Below, one piece after another: positions 44,339 to 53,043 of a stretch of 64,000 nt of DNA (within the stretch, counting starts at the first letter, position 1; every line of letters begins with the position of its first letter). Under the pieces are notes generated by a model. The model was not told the origin of the DNA, did not search any database, and worked only from the letters and a program-made list of their open reading frames with translations. This stretch comes from Actinomycetes bacterium (GTDB lineage: Bacteria; Actinomycetota; Acidimicrobiia; Acidimicrobiales; Acidimicrobiaceae): positions 257,679-321,678 of the forward strand of contig JAKCDL010000001.1 in the NCBI GenBank assembly GCA_021841935.1. Reading direction: 5' to 3'. A program made the position numbers and the translations under genes.

Positions 44339-46747
44339 CTATTCATCGTCATCATGAGCCGATAAGACTTCATAGTCGGGATTCATTATCGCTAAATGAC
44401 CATCGATATTACCAATACGACCCGTTGCTACAACTAACCGCCCGGGCTCTAGACCTGGGATGGTCCTCTTTCCAGGAAAGACCAGCATTATTCCTCCGCT
44501 AGCATCTTCAAGTCGCACTGCCAATGAGGGAACCGAGTCAAGGGGTTGAACGCGCACTGATTTTATACGTCCCGCAACCTTGGATACCTTTCGATATTCA
44601 ACTTCACGAATAGACGTTGCACCATCAACGTCAATCCCTTGCGACTTTTCCATATTTGCTATAACGTTTTTGACTTCAGCATCTTCGGCTGTCTTTCTTC
44701 CCAAGATCCTCCGAAGTCTATCGTGCTGACTCAAGTTAACGTGGAATGGAATTATCGTCGCGTTTACGTGCGGCAACTGACTTAGCACTCTCGCGAGAGA
44801 GTCGGCGGTACGATCGTGGAGAATTCTTTGAAAGAAACCGGAGTAACTTCTACGCGGCAAGAGAACCGTCACTTCGGAGTCGTTATCGGAGACGGCGTCA
44901 GCTACGACATCAATCGCAGCACGACGAATTCTCCGGTCAGCACACTCGACGACTTCGAGGTCGATCCTCCGCACGCCAAGCTCAGACCAAGAGGCCTCTA
45001 AAGATCTTGCCACCTTTCGATCAAGTTCAATATGAACCGCGCGAATCTCGTCAGGCGTAAGAGTTCGTGCGTACTGAAGAGCTCGTGCAGCAGCTAGATC
45101 GAGTTCTTCCACGAAAAGAATTACTTTATGCTTTCGAAGAACTGGGGCTTCACAGGCCGCTGTGACATCGCTCTCGAGGCGTTTTCCCTCTTCGACGTAT
45201 TGCCTGTTGAGACGGATGAAACCAAAGACCATTGCTGGGCCAATAACAACAACGACCCATGCTCCTTGGGTGAATTTTGTGACTAAGAAGACGATCACAA
45301 CGATAAATGAGAGAACCGCCGCAATCAAGTTTACAGCAAATCCCTTTTTGTACCCCGGCTGCTTTATGGTTAGGTGATGCTTCAACATACCTAGGCCCGC
45401 TATCGTAAAGCCGGTAAAGACGCCGATAGCATAGAGTCCGATCAGCGAGTTCACGCTTGCTTTAGTCGCAATCAGAATTATCTCAGAGACGACAGTTAGT
45501 AAGATTATGCCGTTTGAGAATGCCAAACGATGGCCGCGACGTCGAAATTGTCTTGGAAGAAAGGAGTCTTCGGCCGCAAAGGAGACCAGGAAGGGAAAGC
45601 CATTGAAGGAGGTATTTGCTGCGAAGATCAAGATCAGGTACGTACTGATCTGAAGTATGTAGAAGAACACCTTTCCAACTGCGGTTGAACCATAGACCGT
45701 TTGAGCGATTATTGAAATAACCGTTGGGGTTCCAGAGACCCTAGGAACCGGGTGGATCTTTGAAGCAAGGAAAGACAGGCCAAAGAACAAAGTACCTAGG
45801 ATAACAGCCATGTAGACAAGGACCCGCTGGGCGTTTTTCCACTGCGGAGCCTTAAAAAGAGACACGCCGTTTGAGACAGCTTCAATTCCCGTCACTGCTG
45901 ATCCACCATTGGCAAATGCCTGGAGGAAGATGAAGAGTGAGGCACCCATGAATAGTCCCGAACCCGGTGTGCCGGGCGTGTACCCTCCAGGAACATGTAG
46001 TGGTAGAGCCTTCAAGCCACCGGTCAAAGCCTTAAAGAAACCTACGCCAAGCATTATGAACATGTTTCCAATGAAGAGATATGCAGGCAGCGCGAATAGG
46101 CGACCAGCTTCTCTGATCCCTCGCAGGTTTCCGTACGCTAGAAGCAGCACGAACAGTACAGATAGCTCAAGAACGTACGGCGATAGCGAGGGGATTGCCG
46201 AGACCACCGCATCGACTCCAGCGGCCACCGAAACCGCAACGGTAATCGTGTAGTCGATCATGATTGCAACCGCAGCTATTTGAGCGATCTTGGGCCCAAA
46301 GTTGTCTCGAGCAACCACATATGCTCCGCCGGCCTTTGGATATGCCTTAATTACTTGAAAGTAAGAGGCCGCAACAGTTACCAAGATTACGAGAATCAAA
46401 GTCGAGACTGACAAGACAAGTGAAAATGCAGCTACGCCTATTACTGGCACGAGGATGGTAAGTATCTCTTCTGTCGCATATGCCGAAGACGAGATTACGT
46501 CCGACGACAAAACCGCCATCGCTGTAAAGTTGCCGAGGCGTTCACCCTTGAGGTTCTCATTGACTAATGGCTTACCTAGAAATTTGTTCTTAAGGCGATA
46601 TAGCCTCGTCTCTGGAATATCGTATGACCCGAGAGGCGCAAGGCTAGATGGACTCTTATTGCCTCCTCGAACGCCACGAAATGGTACATTTTGGTTGGGA
46701 TCATGCGAGTTAGAGCTTTGCGCATCTAACTTTTCACTATCTGACAC
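44339..46747 (-). CDS. APC-superfamily permease, KimA-like potassium transporter, fused to an OB-fold
   Basis: 802 residues. After a polar N-terminus of about 65 residues, LGNFTAMAVLSSDVISSSAYATEEIL opens an APC-type core of about 12 membrane helices (to about residue 500), closest to KimA/YdaO and to the actinobacterial permease next to ceoB/ceoC. A cytoplasmic domain follows (about 530-700: KVILFVEELDLAAARALQYA), and the last 87 residues form an OB-fold (RIKSVRVQPL...GGIMLVFPGKRTIPGLEPGR...GHLAIMNPDYE). In other actinobacteria that OB protein is a separate gene in the same neighbourhood, so this looks like a fusion. It is divergent from two trkA genes, which supports potassium as the substrate; an amino acid is the alternative. 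Confidence 0.82.
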   Translation of the reverse strand: MSDSEKLDAQSSNSHDPNQNVPFRGVRGGNKSPSSLAPLGSYDIPETRLYRLKNKFLGKPLVNENLKGERLGNFTAMAVLSSDVISSSAYATEEILTILVPVIGVAAFSLVLSVSTLILVILVTVAASYFQVIKAYPKAGGAYVVARDNFGPKIAQIAAVAIMIDYTITVAVSVAAGVDAVVSAIPSLSPYVLELSVLFVLLLAYGNLRGIREAGRLFALPAYLFIGNMFIMLGVGFFKALTGGLKALPLHVPGGYTPGTPGSGLFMGASLFIFLQAFANGGSAVTGIEAVSNGVSLFKAPQWKNAQRVLVYMAVILGTLFFGLSFLASKIHPVPRVSGTPTVISIIAQTVYGSTAVGKVFFYILQISTYLILIFAANTSFNGFPFLVSFAAEDSFLPRQFRRRGHRLAFSNGIILLTVVSEIILIATKASVNSLIGLYAIGVFTGFTIAGLGMLKHHLTIKQPGYKKGFAVNLIAAVLSFIVVIVFLVTKFTQGAWVVVVIGPAMVFGFIRLNRQYVEEGKRLESDVTAACEAPVLRKHKVILFVEELDLAAARALQYARTLTPDEIRAVHIELDRKVARSLEASWSELGVRRIDLEVVECADRRIRRAAIDVVADAVSDNDSEVTVLLPRRSYSGFFQRILHDRTADSLARVLSQLPHVNATIIPFHVNLSQHDRLRRILGRKTAEDAEVKNVIANMEKSQGIDVDGATSIREVEYRKVSKVAGRIKSVRVQPLDSVPSLAVRLEDASGGIMLVFPGKRTIPGLEPGRLVVATGRIGNIDGHLAIMNPDYEVLSAHDDDE

Positions 46748-46878
46748 TCTAAGAATCCCTTCGCCCGAGAGTCCAGTTAAAACTCATGGGTTTTATCGGT
46801 AGCCCTGTAACGTATATAATCTAGGCACGTCGGTTGATTTAGTAGCCCGACTAACTTTAGATTACTAGGTGATTTATC

Positions 46879-47538
46879 TTGCACGTAATAGTAGTTGGGT
46901 GTGGGAGAGTGGGCTCCGAACTGGCGGCGCGACTCGATCAAGAGGGTCACTCGACCTACATAATCGACAAAAACGTCGCTTCTTTTCGTAGGTTGCCTCC
47001 AAATTTTAAAGGCTCCTCACTCGAAGGGCTTGGATTTGATCGAGACTGCCTCAAAGCCGCAGGCGTCGAACACGCAGATGCCCTCGCAGCAGTGACAAGT
47101 GGAGATAATTCGAACATATTGACTGCAAGGATTGCGAAGGAGACCTTCGAAGTCCCGAAGGTCGTGGCTCGAATCTACGATCCAAAGCGCGCCGAAATCT
47201 ACCGACGGCTAGGTATCTCAACCGTCGCGACTGTAACTTGGACAACCGAGCAAGCGATGCGTCGACTATTCGATACTGAGGCCAAGCCCGATTGGATCGA
47301 TTCAAATGGACAGTTCGCCCTTCTAGAACGTGGTGTTCCTGAAGCGTTGATAGGCCATCGATACAGCGCTCTTCAGGCCAACTTCGAACCAGTTCTTTTG
47401 ACTAGAGGAACAACTACTCGTCGCTACACACCTGAGATCGTCATTCAAGACGGCGATATTCTTCACTTTCTTATTGAGCGCGATAACATCGCCGCTTTAG
47501 ACGCCACGATTTCGAGGATGGGAGACCACCACAAATGA
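46879..47538 (+). CDS. trkA: TrkA-type potassium channel/transporter regulator, first copy
   Basis: 219 residues. The RCK/KTN Rossmann domain starts VIVVGCGRVGSELAARLDQEGH (dinucleotide loop) and ends with an acidic residue at the strand end (IIDKN); the TrkA_C domain is in the last 80 residues (ALIGHRYSALQANFEPVLL...GDILHFLIERD). TTG start at 46879 with AGGTGA upstream. Overlaps the second copy by 4 bases. The pair matches mycobacterial CeoB-CeoC and is divergent from the KimA-like permease. Confidence 0.92.
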   Translation: MHVIVVGCGRVGSELAARLDQEGHSTYIIDKNVASFRRLPPNFKGSSLEGLGFDRDCLKAAGVEHADALAAVTSGDNSNILTARIAKETFEVPKVVARIYDPKRAEIYRRLGISTVATVTWTTEQAMRRLFDTEAKPDWIDSNGQFALLERGVPEALIGHRYSALQANFEPVLLTRGTTTRRYTPEIVIQDGDILHFLIERDNIAALDATISRMGDHHK

Positions 47539-48200
47539 AGGTAGTAATCGCAGGTGCAGGTAGTGTTGGCTCCTTCATTGCAGAAGATCTCGGAAATGCC
47601 GGCCATGAAGTTTTGGTGATTGAAAAGGATCGAGACGAAGTCAAAAAGCTCAATCCGGAGATCAAGTGCACTTACTTAGTTGCTGACGCGTGCGAAGTCT
47701 CATCTCTTGAAAAAGCTGGCCTCTCCGACGCCGATGTAGTTGTGGCAGCAACGGGAGACGACGAAGACAACTTAGTCATCTCCCTATTGGCAAAGCAAGA
47801 GTTCATGGTGCCTAGGGTAGTAGCACGTGTCAATAACCCTAGAAACCACTGGTTGTTCAATAAGACGTGGGGAGTTGACGTCTCAGTCTCAACTCCCCAC
47901 CTTCTCTCGTCACTAGTTGAAGAGGCAGTCTCGGTCGGATCACTAGTTCGGCTGCTATCGTTCGAAAAGAGTGGGGCTCGTCTAGTTGAGGTCACATTAG
48001 CTGACAACTCGCCCGCTAACGACAAAGAACTCTCTCTACTACCATTTCCGCGGGAGGCGTCGATTGTGGCAATTATCCGCGAAGAAAACGTTATCGTGCC
48101 TCGAGGTGACACGATCTTAAGAAGTGGCGATGAAGTCGTAGTCCTAGTCACAGTTGAGTCTGAGAGCGAAGTAAAGTCAATTCTCGTTGGCAATCGCTAA
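47535..48200 (+). CDS. trkA: TrkA-type potassium channel/transporter regulator, second copy
   Basis: 221 residues. MKVVIAGAGSVGSFIAEDLG is the nucleotide loop and VLVIEKD the acidic end of strand 2; DDEDNLVISLLAKQEFMVPRVVARVNNP is the typical KTN middle, and PREASIVAIIREENVIVPRG with DEVVVLV forms the TrkA_C domain. It is a diverged paralogue of the upstream gene, with coupled translation (ATGA overlap). Confidence 0.93.
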   Translation: MKVVIAGAGSVGSFIAEDLGNAGHEVLVIEKDRDEVKKLNPEIKCTYLVADACEVSSLEKAGLSDADVVVAATGDDEDNLVISLLAKQEFMVPRVVARVNNPRNHWLFNKTWGVDVSVSTPHLLSSLVEEAVSVGSLVRLLSFEKSGARLVEVTLADNSPANDKELSLLPFPREASIVAIIREENVIVPRGDTILRSGDEVVVLVTVESESEVKSILVGNR

Positions 48201-48236
48201 AGCACCTTAAGCCCTTGGCAGCAATAGATCTCTCAA

Positions 48237-50393
48237 ATGGCAGAAAATGAAGTCGTAACCGGGATATCAAATCGATGGTCATTCTTCTCCAAAACCATCT
48301 TCGAAGTAAAGCCAAAGGCCTCAGATTTCGAAGTCGCCGACGATTTGGATACGATCATAAACGTTGATCGCCCGAGCATCGCCATAGAAGTTACCCTTGA
48401 CAACGCTTGGAAAGCGGCACAGAGCTCCTGCTCCACACTCGTCATCACCTCAAGTAGGTACGAGGCTCAAATATTGACCCAAAGAGCGAGAGCAAAGTTC
48501 GGAGACGACTTTGCTCTAGATCTCACAGACAGAATTTCGAACAAAGAGATCGCCACCCTCGGATCACGAAGACGGCTCGTTATCGCGACTCCCGAAGTAC
48601 TTCATCGCAAAATATTGCCTGACTCATTTCGCTTTAGTCGACTTCTCGGCGCCATTGCATATGTAGACATCTATGACCTATCAAACTTTCGAGGCGTCCT
48701 AGGCTCACACCTCTACTACATCCTAAAAAGGCTCTCCATAACTAAAGAGGCCGATCGGTTGGTGTATCGTTCTACGGCAATCTACCTTGGCAACTCAAAA
48801 CAACTATTTGATGCGATCATCGATGCAAACCCTAATCAGACGAAAGAACTATGGAAGGTAGATGGGTTGAAGATTCCGTGTCTAACGGCCCCAATTGAAG
48901 CTGTGAACTCTGCTTCATCTCCCACTCTGTTAGCGGCTACTGTAGCGCTCTACCTCGAAGAATCTGGTCGAAGAACGACTGTTCTAACCTCTTCTAGAAG
49001 CCAAGCGGAGGTAGTCGCAGAAACTATAGCATTGGTTTCGAGCAAAAATAGCGGGGGCGCCGTTGTGCCAATCTTATACCGTGGAGGATACATCGATGAG
49101 GTAAGGGAGGACATAAGGGACGCGATCGCTCAAGACAGCTTCAAAATAGCGGTGGCGACGGCACAACTTTCATTGGAGCTACCCCCTTCCGATCTCGTTA
49201 TATTTCTTGGTATTCCAAAGACGATCGCCCAAATTAGACGCAACGTCTCTACTCTTTCGATAGACGACACTGTGATTATTTTTCTTCCCGACGGTGACAA
49301 CCTCGATCAATGGGTAGTTAGAAATATCAATTCAATTAATGATCGCCTCGATGAATCCGCGGCGATAAACCCTCAAAATCCCAAGGTCATGGAGTACCAG
49401 TTACTTTGTGCCGCAGATGAATCATCGATTCGGCCAGATCAGTTGGCAAAAGAACCGGCGCACAAAGAGACCATTATTGAAAAGATAAATGAAAACTTGA
49501 AAAAGGGACACCTAGTTGAATCAGCTTCGGGACTTCTCTTCGTTGGCACTCATCGACCAAGCAAAGTTAGCAGCCTCAGGGGAGGAGAGAGCATAACTTT
49601 CACCTTGATTACAGATGATGGAGAACTTCTCGAGGTCTTCGACAGCTCTCGCCTATTCTTCAACTTCTACCTCGGAGCTATCCATCGTCACCGTGGAAGA
49701 AGATTTCGCATCTATGAAATCGACTTTGATCAGCGCTTGGCCTATTGCTCTGTGGAGAGATCCAAGCGCTATACCAAGCCACGGATAGAGTCACAATATA
49801 GCCTTATCAAAACCCTTGAGAAAGATTACGCCACGGGAGGTCTGGTCTCTCTAAGCGATATCGAAGTTACAGAATCTTTCATTGGATACGAGATTCTTCA
49901 GGGAAAAGGCGAGGTGATCGAATTTGTTGATCAGGAGTTAGAGCCAAAGACACTACAGAGTGAAGCTCTGTTGTTTGCAATACCTACCTACCTCCTATCA
50001 GAGATACCTCAAAGTGAAGTAGGCCCGGCCCTGCACGCATTCGAACATGCAACCATTGGAGTTTTATCCACAATTTCACTTTGCGATCGCTGGGACGTTG
50101 GAGGCGTCTCCTTTGCTATCAACGGACCCTTCAACAACGGAGTTGACATTATCGCTAACGGAGGCGCAATTGCTATCTACGACGGGAGCGACGGTGGAAA
50201 CGGCGTAGCTCGTGCCTCTTTCGCACGGTGGAGAGAGCTATTGGAGACCTCAATTATGAACTTGGAAGAGTGTCCCTGCGAGGATGGTTGCCCGAGCTGT
50301 ATCGTAAGTCCTAAGTGCGGCAACTCGAATTCGCTACTATCAAAAGAGTACGGCAAGGTCCTTGCCAGAAACCTTCGAAGGTGGTTGCATTGA
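48237..50393 (+). CDS. Degenerate MrfA/YprA-type helicase with intact zinc domain
   Basis: 718 residues. The frame follows MrfA (DUF1998) helicases: IATPEVLHRKILPDSFRFSR (usual LTNPDMLH..ILP), NFRGVLGSHLYYILKRL (usual YRGVFGSHVA.VLRRL), YRGGYIDEVREDIRDAI in the second RecA domain, and the C-terminal MZB zinc motif C681-x3-C685-x2-C688-x5-C694 in CPCEDGCPSCIVSPKCGN. But the catalytic motifs are gone: there is no Walker A, motif II reads YVDIYDL instead of VIDELH, motif III is RST in place of SAT, and motif VI (Q..GRAGR) is IRRNVST. The reading frame is uninterrupted, so it is a non-ATPase descendant that may still bind DNA. Follows trkA on the same strand. Confidence 0.8.
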   Translation: MAENEVVTGISNRWSFFSKTIFEVKPKASDFEVADDLDTIINVDRPSIAIEVTLDNAWKAAQSSCSTLVITSSRYEAQILTQRARAKFGDDFALDLTDRISNKEIATLGSRRRLVIATPEVLHRKILPDSFRFSRLLGAIAYVDIYDLSNFRGVLGSHLYYILKRLSITKEADRLVYRSTAIYLGNSKQLFDAIIDANPNQTKELWKVDGLKIPCLTAPIEAVNSASSPTLLAATVALYLEESGRRTTVLTSSRSQAEVVAETIALVSSKNSGGAVVPILYRGGYIDEVREDIRDAIAQDSFKIAVATAQLSLELPPSDLVIFLGIPKTIAQIRRNVSTLSIDDTVIIFLPDGDNLDQWVVRNINSINDRLDESAAINPQNPKVMEYQLLCAADESSIRPDQLAKEPAHKETIIEKINENLKKGHLVESASGLLFVGTHRPSKVSSLRGGESITFTLITDDGELLEVFDSSRLFFNFYLGAIHRHRGRRFRIYEIDFDQRLAYCSVERSKRYTKPRIESQYSLIKTLEKDYATGGLVSLSDIEVTESFIGYEILQGKGEVIEFVDQELEPKTLQSEALLFAIPTYLLSEIPQSEVGPALHAFEHATIGVLSTISLCDRWDVGGVSFAINGPFNNGVDIIANGGAIAIYDGSDGGNGVARASFARWRELLETSIMNLEECPCEDGCPSCIVSPKCGNSNSLLSKEYGKVLARNLRRWLH

Positions 50394-50447
50394 GCTATAT
50401 TCACCTTCGTCCACATCAATCGAACTTCTACGACTAGGATTACTCTC

Positions 50448-51278
50448 GTGAAGGCTGCCTTCTTTGATCTCGATAAAACTGTCATTGCGAAGGCGTCAAC
50501 GCTTGCGTTTGGAAGAACCTTCTATAACGAGGGTCTTCTATCTCGTCGCACAATACTTCGCTCGATTTACGCTCAATTTATCTTCAAATATGCTGGGGCA
50601 AACGAAAAACAACTCGCAAAGCTGCGTGAAACGGCGCTGTCTCTAACAAAAGGGTGGGAAAGATCCCTTGTCTCTGCAATAGTCGCCGAAACAATGACCG
50701 AAATTGTAGAGCCTCTAATTTACAAAGAGGCGCTCGATTTGATAGAGATGCACAAGCAAGATGGCGATATGGTCTTTATCGTCTCGGCTTCCCCGCTTGA
50801 GATTGTTGAGCCACTTGGTGATCGACTGGCGGTCGACGGAGTTATCGCTACCGAATCGAAGGTAGACAGCGATGGGCGATATACGGGAGAGGTGGAGTTC
50901 TACGCCTATGGACCGTACAAAGCCGTTGCCATGGAGCGTTTAGCAGAAGAACACGGCTTCTTGCTCTCAGAGAGCTACGCCTACTCCGACTCCTATACCG
51001 ACCTACCCATGCTTGAGGCAGTTGGCCACCCAGTCGTCGTAAATCCGGATAGAGTTTTAGCGAAGTTGGCAAAAGAAAGAGGATGGCAAATCAAATCCTT
51101 CTCGAGCCCGGTTCGTGTTCGAGAAGGAAGGGTCAAAAACGCAAGGCCGACGGCTTTGGTAGCACTTGCTATCGGAGTTACAACTGTCGCTCTTGCAAGT
51201 GGCTACCTAGCCTACCGAGTAAGGCACATTTCAAAGCAACTCAGATCACTACTTGGATTAACGCCTGAATCGCTTTGA
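50448..51278 (+). CDS. HAD-IB family phosphatase with C-terminal membrane helix
   Basis: 276 residues of the SerB-like HAD-IB subfamily: motif I AAFFDLDKTVIAKAS, motif II VFIVSASPLEIVE, YGPYKAVAMERLA and motif III-IV YAYSDSYTDLPMLEAVG. The C-terminus adds TALVALAIGVTTVALASGYL, one membrane helix, and a basic tail. Actinobacterial relatives near phosphoserine phosphatase and lipid enzymes use different substrates; the substrate here is not clear. GTG start at 50448, 54 bases after the degenerate helicase. Confidence 0.85.
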   Translation: MKAAFFDLDKTVIAKASTLAFGRTFYNEGLLSRRTILRSIYAQFIFKYAGANEKQLAKLRETALSLTKGWERSLVSAIVAETMTEIVEPLIYKEALDLIEMHKQDGDMVFIVSASPLEIVEPLGDRLAVDGVIATESKVDSDGRYTGEVEFYAYGPYKAVAMERLAEEHGFLLSESYAYSDSYTDLPMLEAVGHPVVVNPDRVLAKLAKERGWQIKSFSSPVRVREGRVKNARPTALVALAIGVTTVALASGYLAYRVRHISKQLRSLLGLTPESL

Positions 51279-51283
51279 ACGAC

Positions 51284-51364
51284 TTACGCGCTAGCGCGCA
51301 ACTTCTTGAAAGCCAAAGTTCCGAGCGCTCCTAGGATAACGGCAAAGATCAGCTTTTTAAACAA
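51284..51364 (-). CDS. Small single-helix membrane peptide (26 residues)
   Basis: TTG-started frame encoding LFKKLIFAVILGALGTLAFK followed by KLRASA: two Lys, a hydrophobic helix of about 15 residues and a basic end. AGGTGG lies 9 bases before the start (51374-51379). Similar tiny Lys-flanked helices are common in actinobacteria. It is convergent with the HAD gene, 5 bases apart, and lies beyond the terminator of the MFS gene. Translation is not proven. Confidence 0.45.
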   Translation of the reverse strand: MFKKLIFAVILGALGTLAFKKLRASA

Positions 51365-51412
51365 CGTTGAACACCACCTTTAAGATTTATCTAACAATAA
51401 CTTACACCAAAG

Positions 51413-51438
51413 ATCGCCGACTTCGCCAAGTCGGCGAT
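51413..51438 (-). terminator. Terminator of the MFS gene
   Basis: Perfect 11-bp inverted repeat ATCGCCGACTT / AAGTCGGCGAT with a 4-base loop, 12 bases after the MFS stop codon on the minus strand, followed by CTTTGG. The T tract is weak. Confidence 0.7.
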
Positions 51439-51449
51439 GACAAGAAGAC

Positions 51450-52964
51450 TTAAGCTGGTTCGATAGCCGCTATCGCAGTATCGTCGATCGGTTCGCTTCC
51501 GCGGCTTCTGTTTACCGGAAGTGCTAGCGCACTCAGCGATGCTCCAATAGCTATTATTGCCGAGATCTTCATCGAAAGACCATATCCGTGCGCAGAAGCC
51601 ATAAGAGCACTGGCATGGCGAACTGCTAAAGTTGCACTAGCCGGGATGTGTCGAATCGCATTTGAAGCGCTCGTGATTGCAACGGTAGAGAGAGCCGCAA
51701 GGCCAACTGCACCACCAACTTGCCTCGACGTATTAAGAAGTCCCGATGCCAAGCCTGCGTACCTACGATCGACTTGACTTGTCGCCGCGAAGGCGAGCGG
51801 GGTAAAGCAAAGTCCCATTCCGAGAGTAATAAGTACCGACGGAATGAACAAGGTCTTCAAGTAGGAAGCCTCAGGAGTTATGCCACCTAACAGAACCAGT
51901 CCAACTGCTGTGATTATTGGTCCTCCGATGATCAGCGGGCGGGCTCCAACCTTATGGATTAGACGCGATGAAACTTGGGCTCCAAATATTATGGCCAAAG
52001 TCTGTGGCACGAAGGCCAACCCTGCCTTCAACGGTGAGTAACCTAGTACCTCCTGCATGAAGAGGGATAAAAAGAACCACGAGGCAAAGATCGAGCCGCC
52101 AACGAGAAACATTGCTGCGTTGGCCGCCGAGAGCGCGCGATACTTAAAGATTGAAAGAGGAATTATCGGTGCGGCAGCGACTCGAGCCTCGTAGAAGAGA
52201 AAACCAACAATCAGTACGATACCCGCGGCGAAGGCGGCGATAGTCTCTGCCTTTCTCCAGCCGATGTTTCCACCTTGAACTAATCCAAACACTATAGAGG
52301 TAAGACCGAGCGTAACCATAAGAGATCCCACGACGTCCAACCGATTCGACGACTTATGCTCGCCACGAGACTCGACGATGTAAAGAAGCGCCAGAATGAC
52401 TTCAACCACACCAACAGGCACGTTGATTAGGAAGGTCCAACGCCATGAGAGGTAGTTAGTTAGGACACCTCCGAATAGAGCACCCGCAGCACCGCCTGCA
52501 CCCGCCGTAGCACTCCAAATCCCGAGCGCCTTCGCTCTCTCTTTACCTTCGGCAAACGTCGTCGTTATGATTGTTAGCGTTGCCGGGGAGACTATTGCAG
52601 AACCTAAGCCTTGAACCGCCCTTGCTATCAAAATCAGTGGCTGTGAGTTCGAAACTGCACCAAGAAGTGAGGCCACCGTGAAGATAGCCATACCTATGAT
52701 GAAAATCTTCTTTTTGCCAAATATATCCCCGAGACGTCCTCCCAAGAGAAGGAGTCCTGCGAAGCTCAACGTGTACGCGTTTAAGATCCATCCGAGGTCA
52801 TTAGTCGTAAAACCAAGGGTGGACTTTATCGCCGGTAAAGCTACGTTTACGATTGAGACGTCAAGAACCACCATGAATTGGGCAAGGGCTGCGATAAATA
52901 GAAGAAGCCCCTTACGGTCAAGGGGCCTATCGACACTAGATTTGATCAACTTATTTCCATCCAA
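51450..52964 (-). CDS. MFS drug exporter, DHA2 (14-helix) family
   Basis: 504 residues. MVVLDVSIVNVALPAIKSTLG is motif D1 of the EmrB/QacA group, NAYTLSFAGLLLLGGRLGD and IFGKKKIF motif A, and the helix 5 motif C reads TAGAGGAAGALFGGVL. Fourteen hydrophobic segments can be seen. The family exports drugs and toxic organics with protons. It is a single gene; 79 bases separate it from mrp upstream. Confidence 0.9.
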   Translation of the reverse strand: MDGNKLIKSSVDRPLDRKGLLLFIAALAQFMVVLDVSIVNVALPAIKSTLGFTTNDLGWILNAYTLSFAGLLLLGGRLGDIFGKKKIFIIGMAIFTVASLLGAVSNSQPLILIARAVQGLGSAIVSPATLTIITTTFAEGKERAKALGIWSATAGAGGAAGALFGGVLTNYLSWRWTFLINVPVGVVEVILALLYIVESRGEHKSSNRLDVVGSLMVTLGLTSIVFGLVQGGNIGWRKAETIAAFAAGIVLIVGFLFYEARVAAAPIIPLSIFKYRALSAANAAMFLVGGSIFASWFFLSLFMQEVLGYSPLKAGLAFVPQTLAIIFGAQVSSRLIHKVGARPLIIGGPIITAVGLVLLGGITPEASYLKTLFIPSVLITLGMGLCFTPLAFAATSQVDRRYAGLASGLLNTSRQVGGAVGLAALSTVAITSASNAIRHIPASATLAVRHASALMASAHGYGLSMKISAIIAIGASLSALALPVNRSRGSEPIDDTAIAAIEPA

Positions 52965-53043
52965 CTTGTCATATACCTAAATAGATTCTCAAGGAGTTAA
53001 CAGAATCGGATCGGCCTCCTATTCCCGAAAATTACTTCAACGC

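Noticed and set aside
46748-46878. c-di-AMP (ydaO-type) riboswitch before the KimA-like gene
   Set aside because: The conserved G-rich blocks of that riboswitch are absent from the 131-base region.
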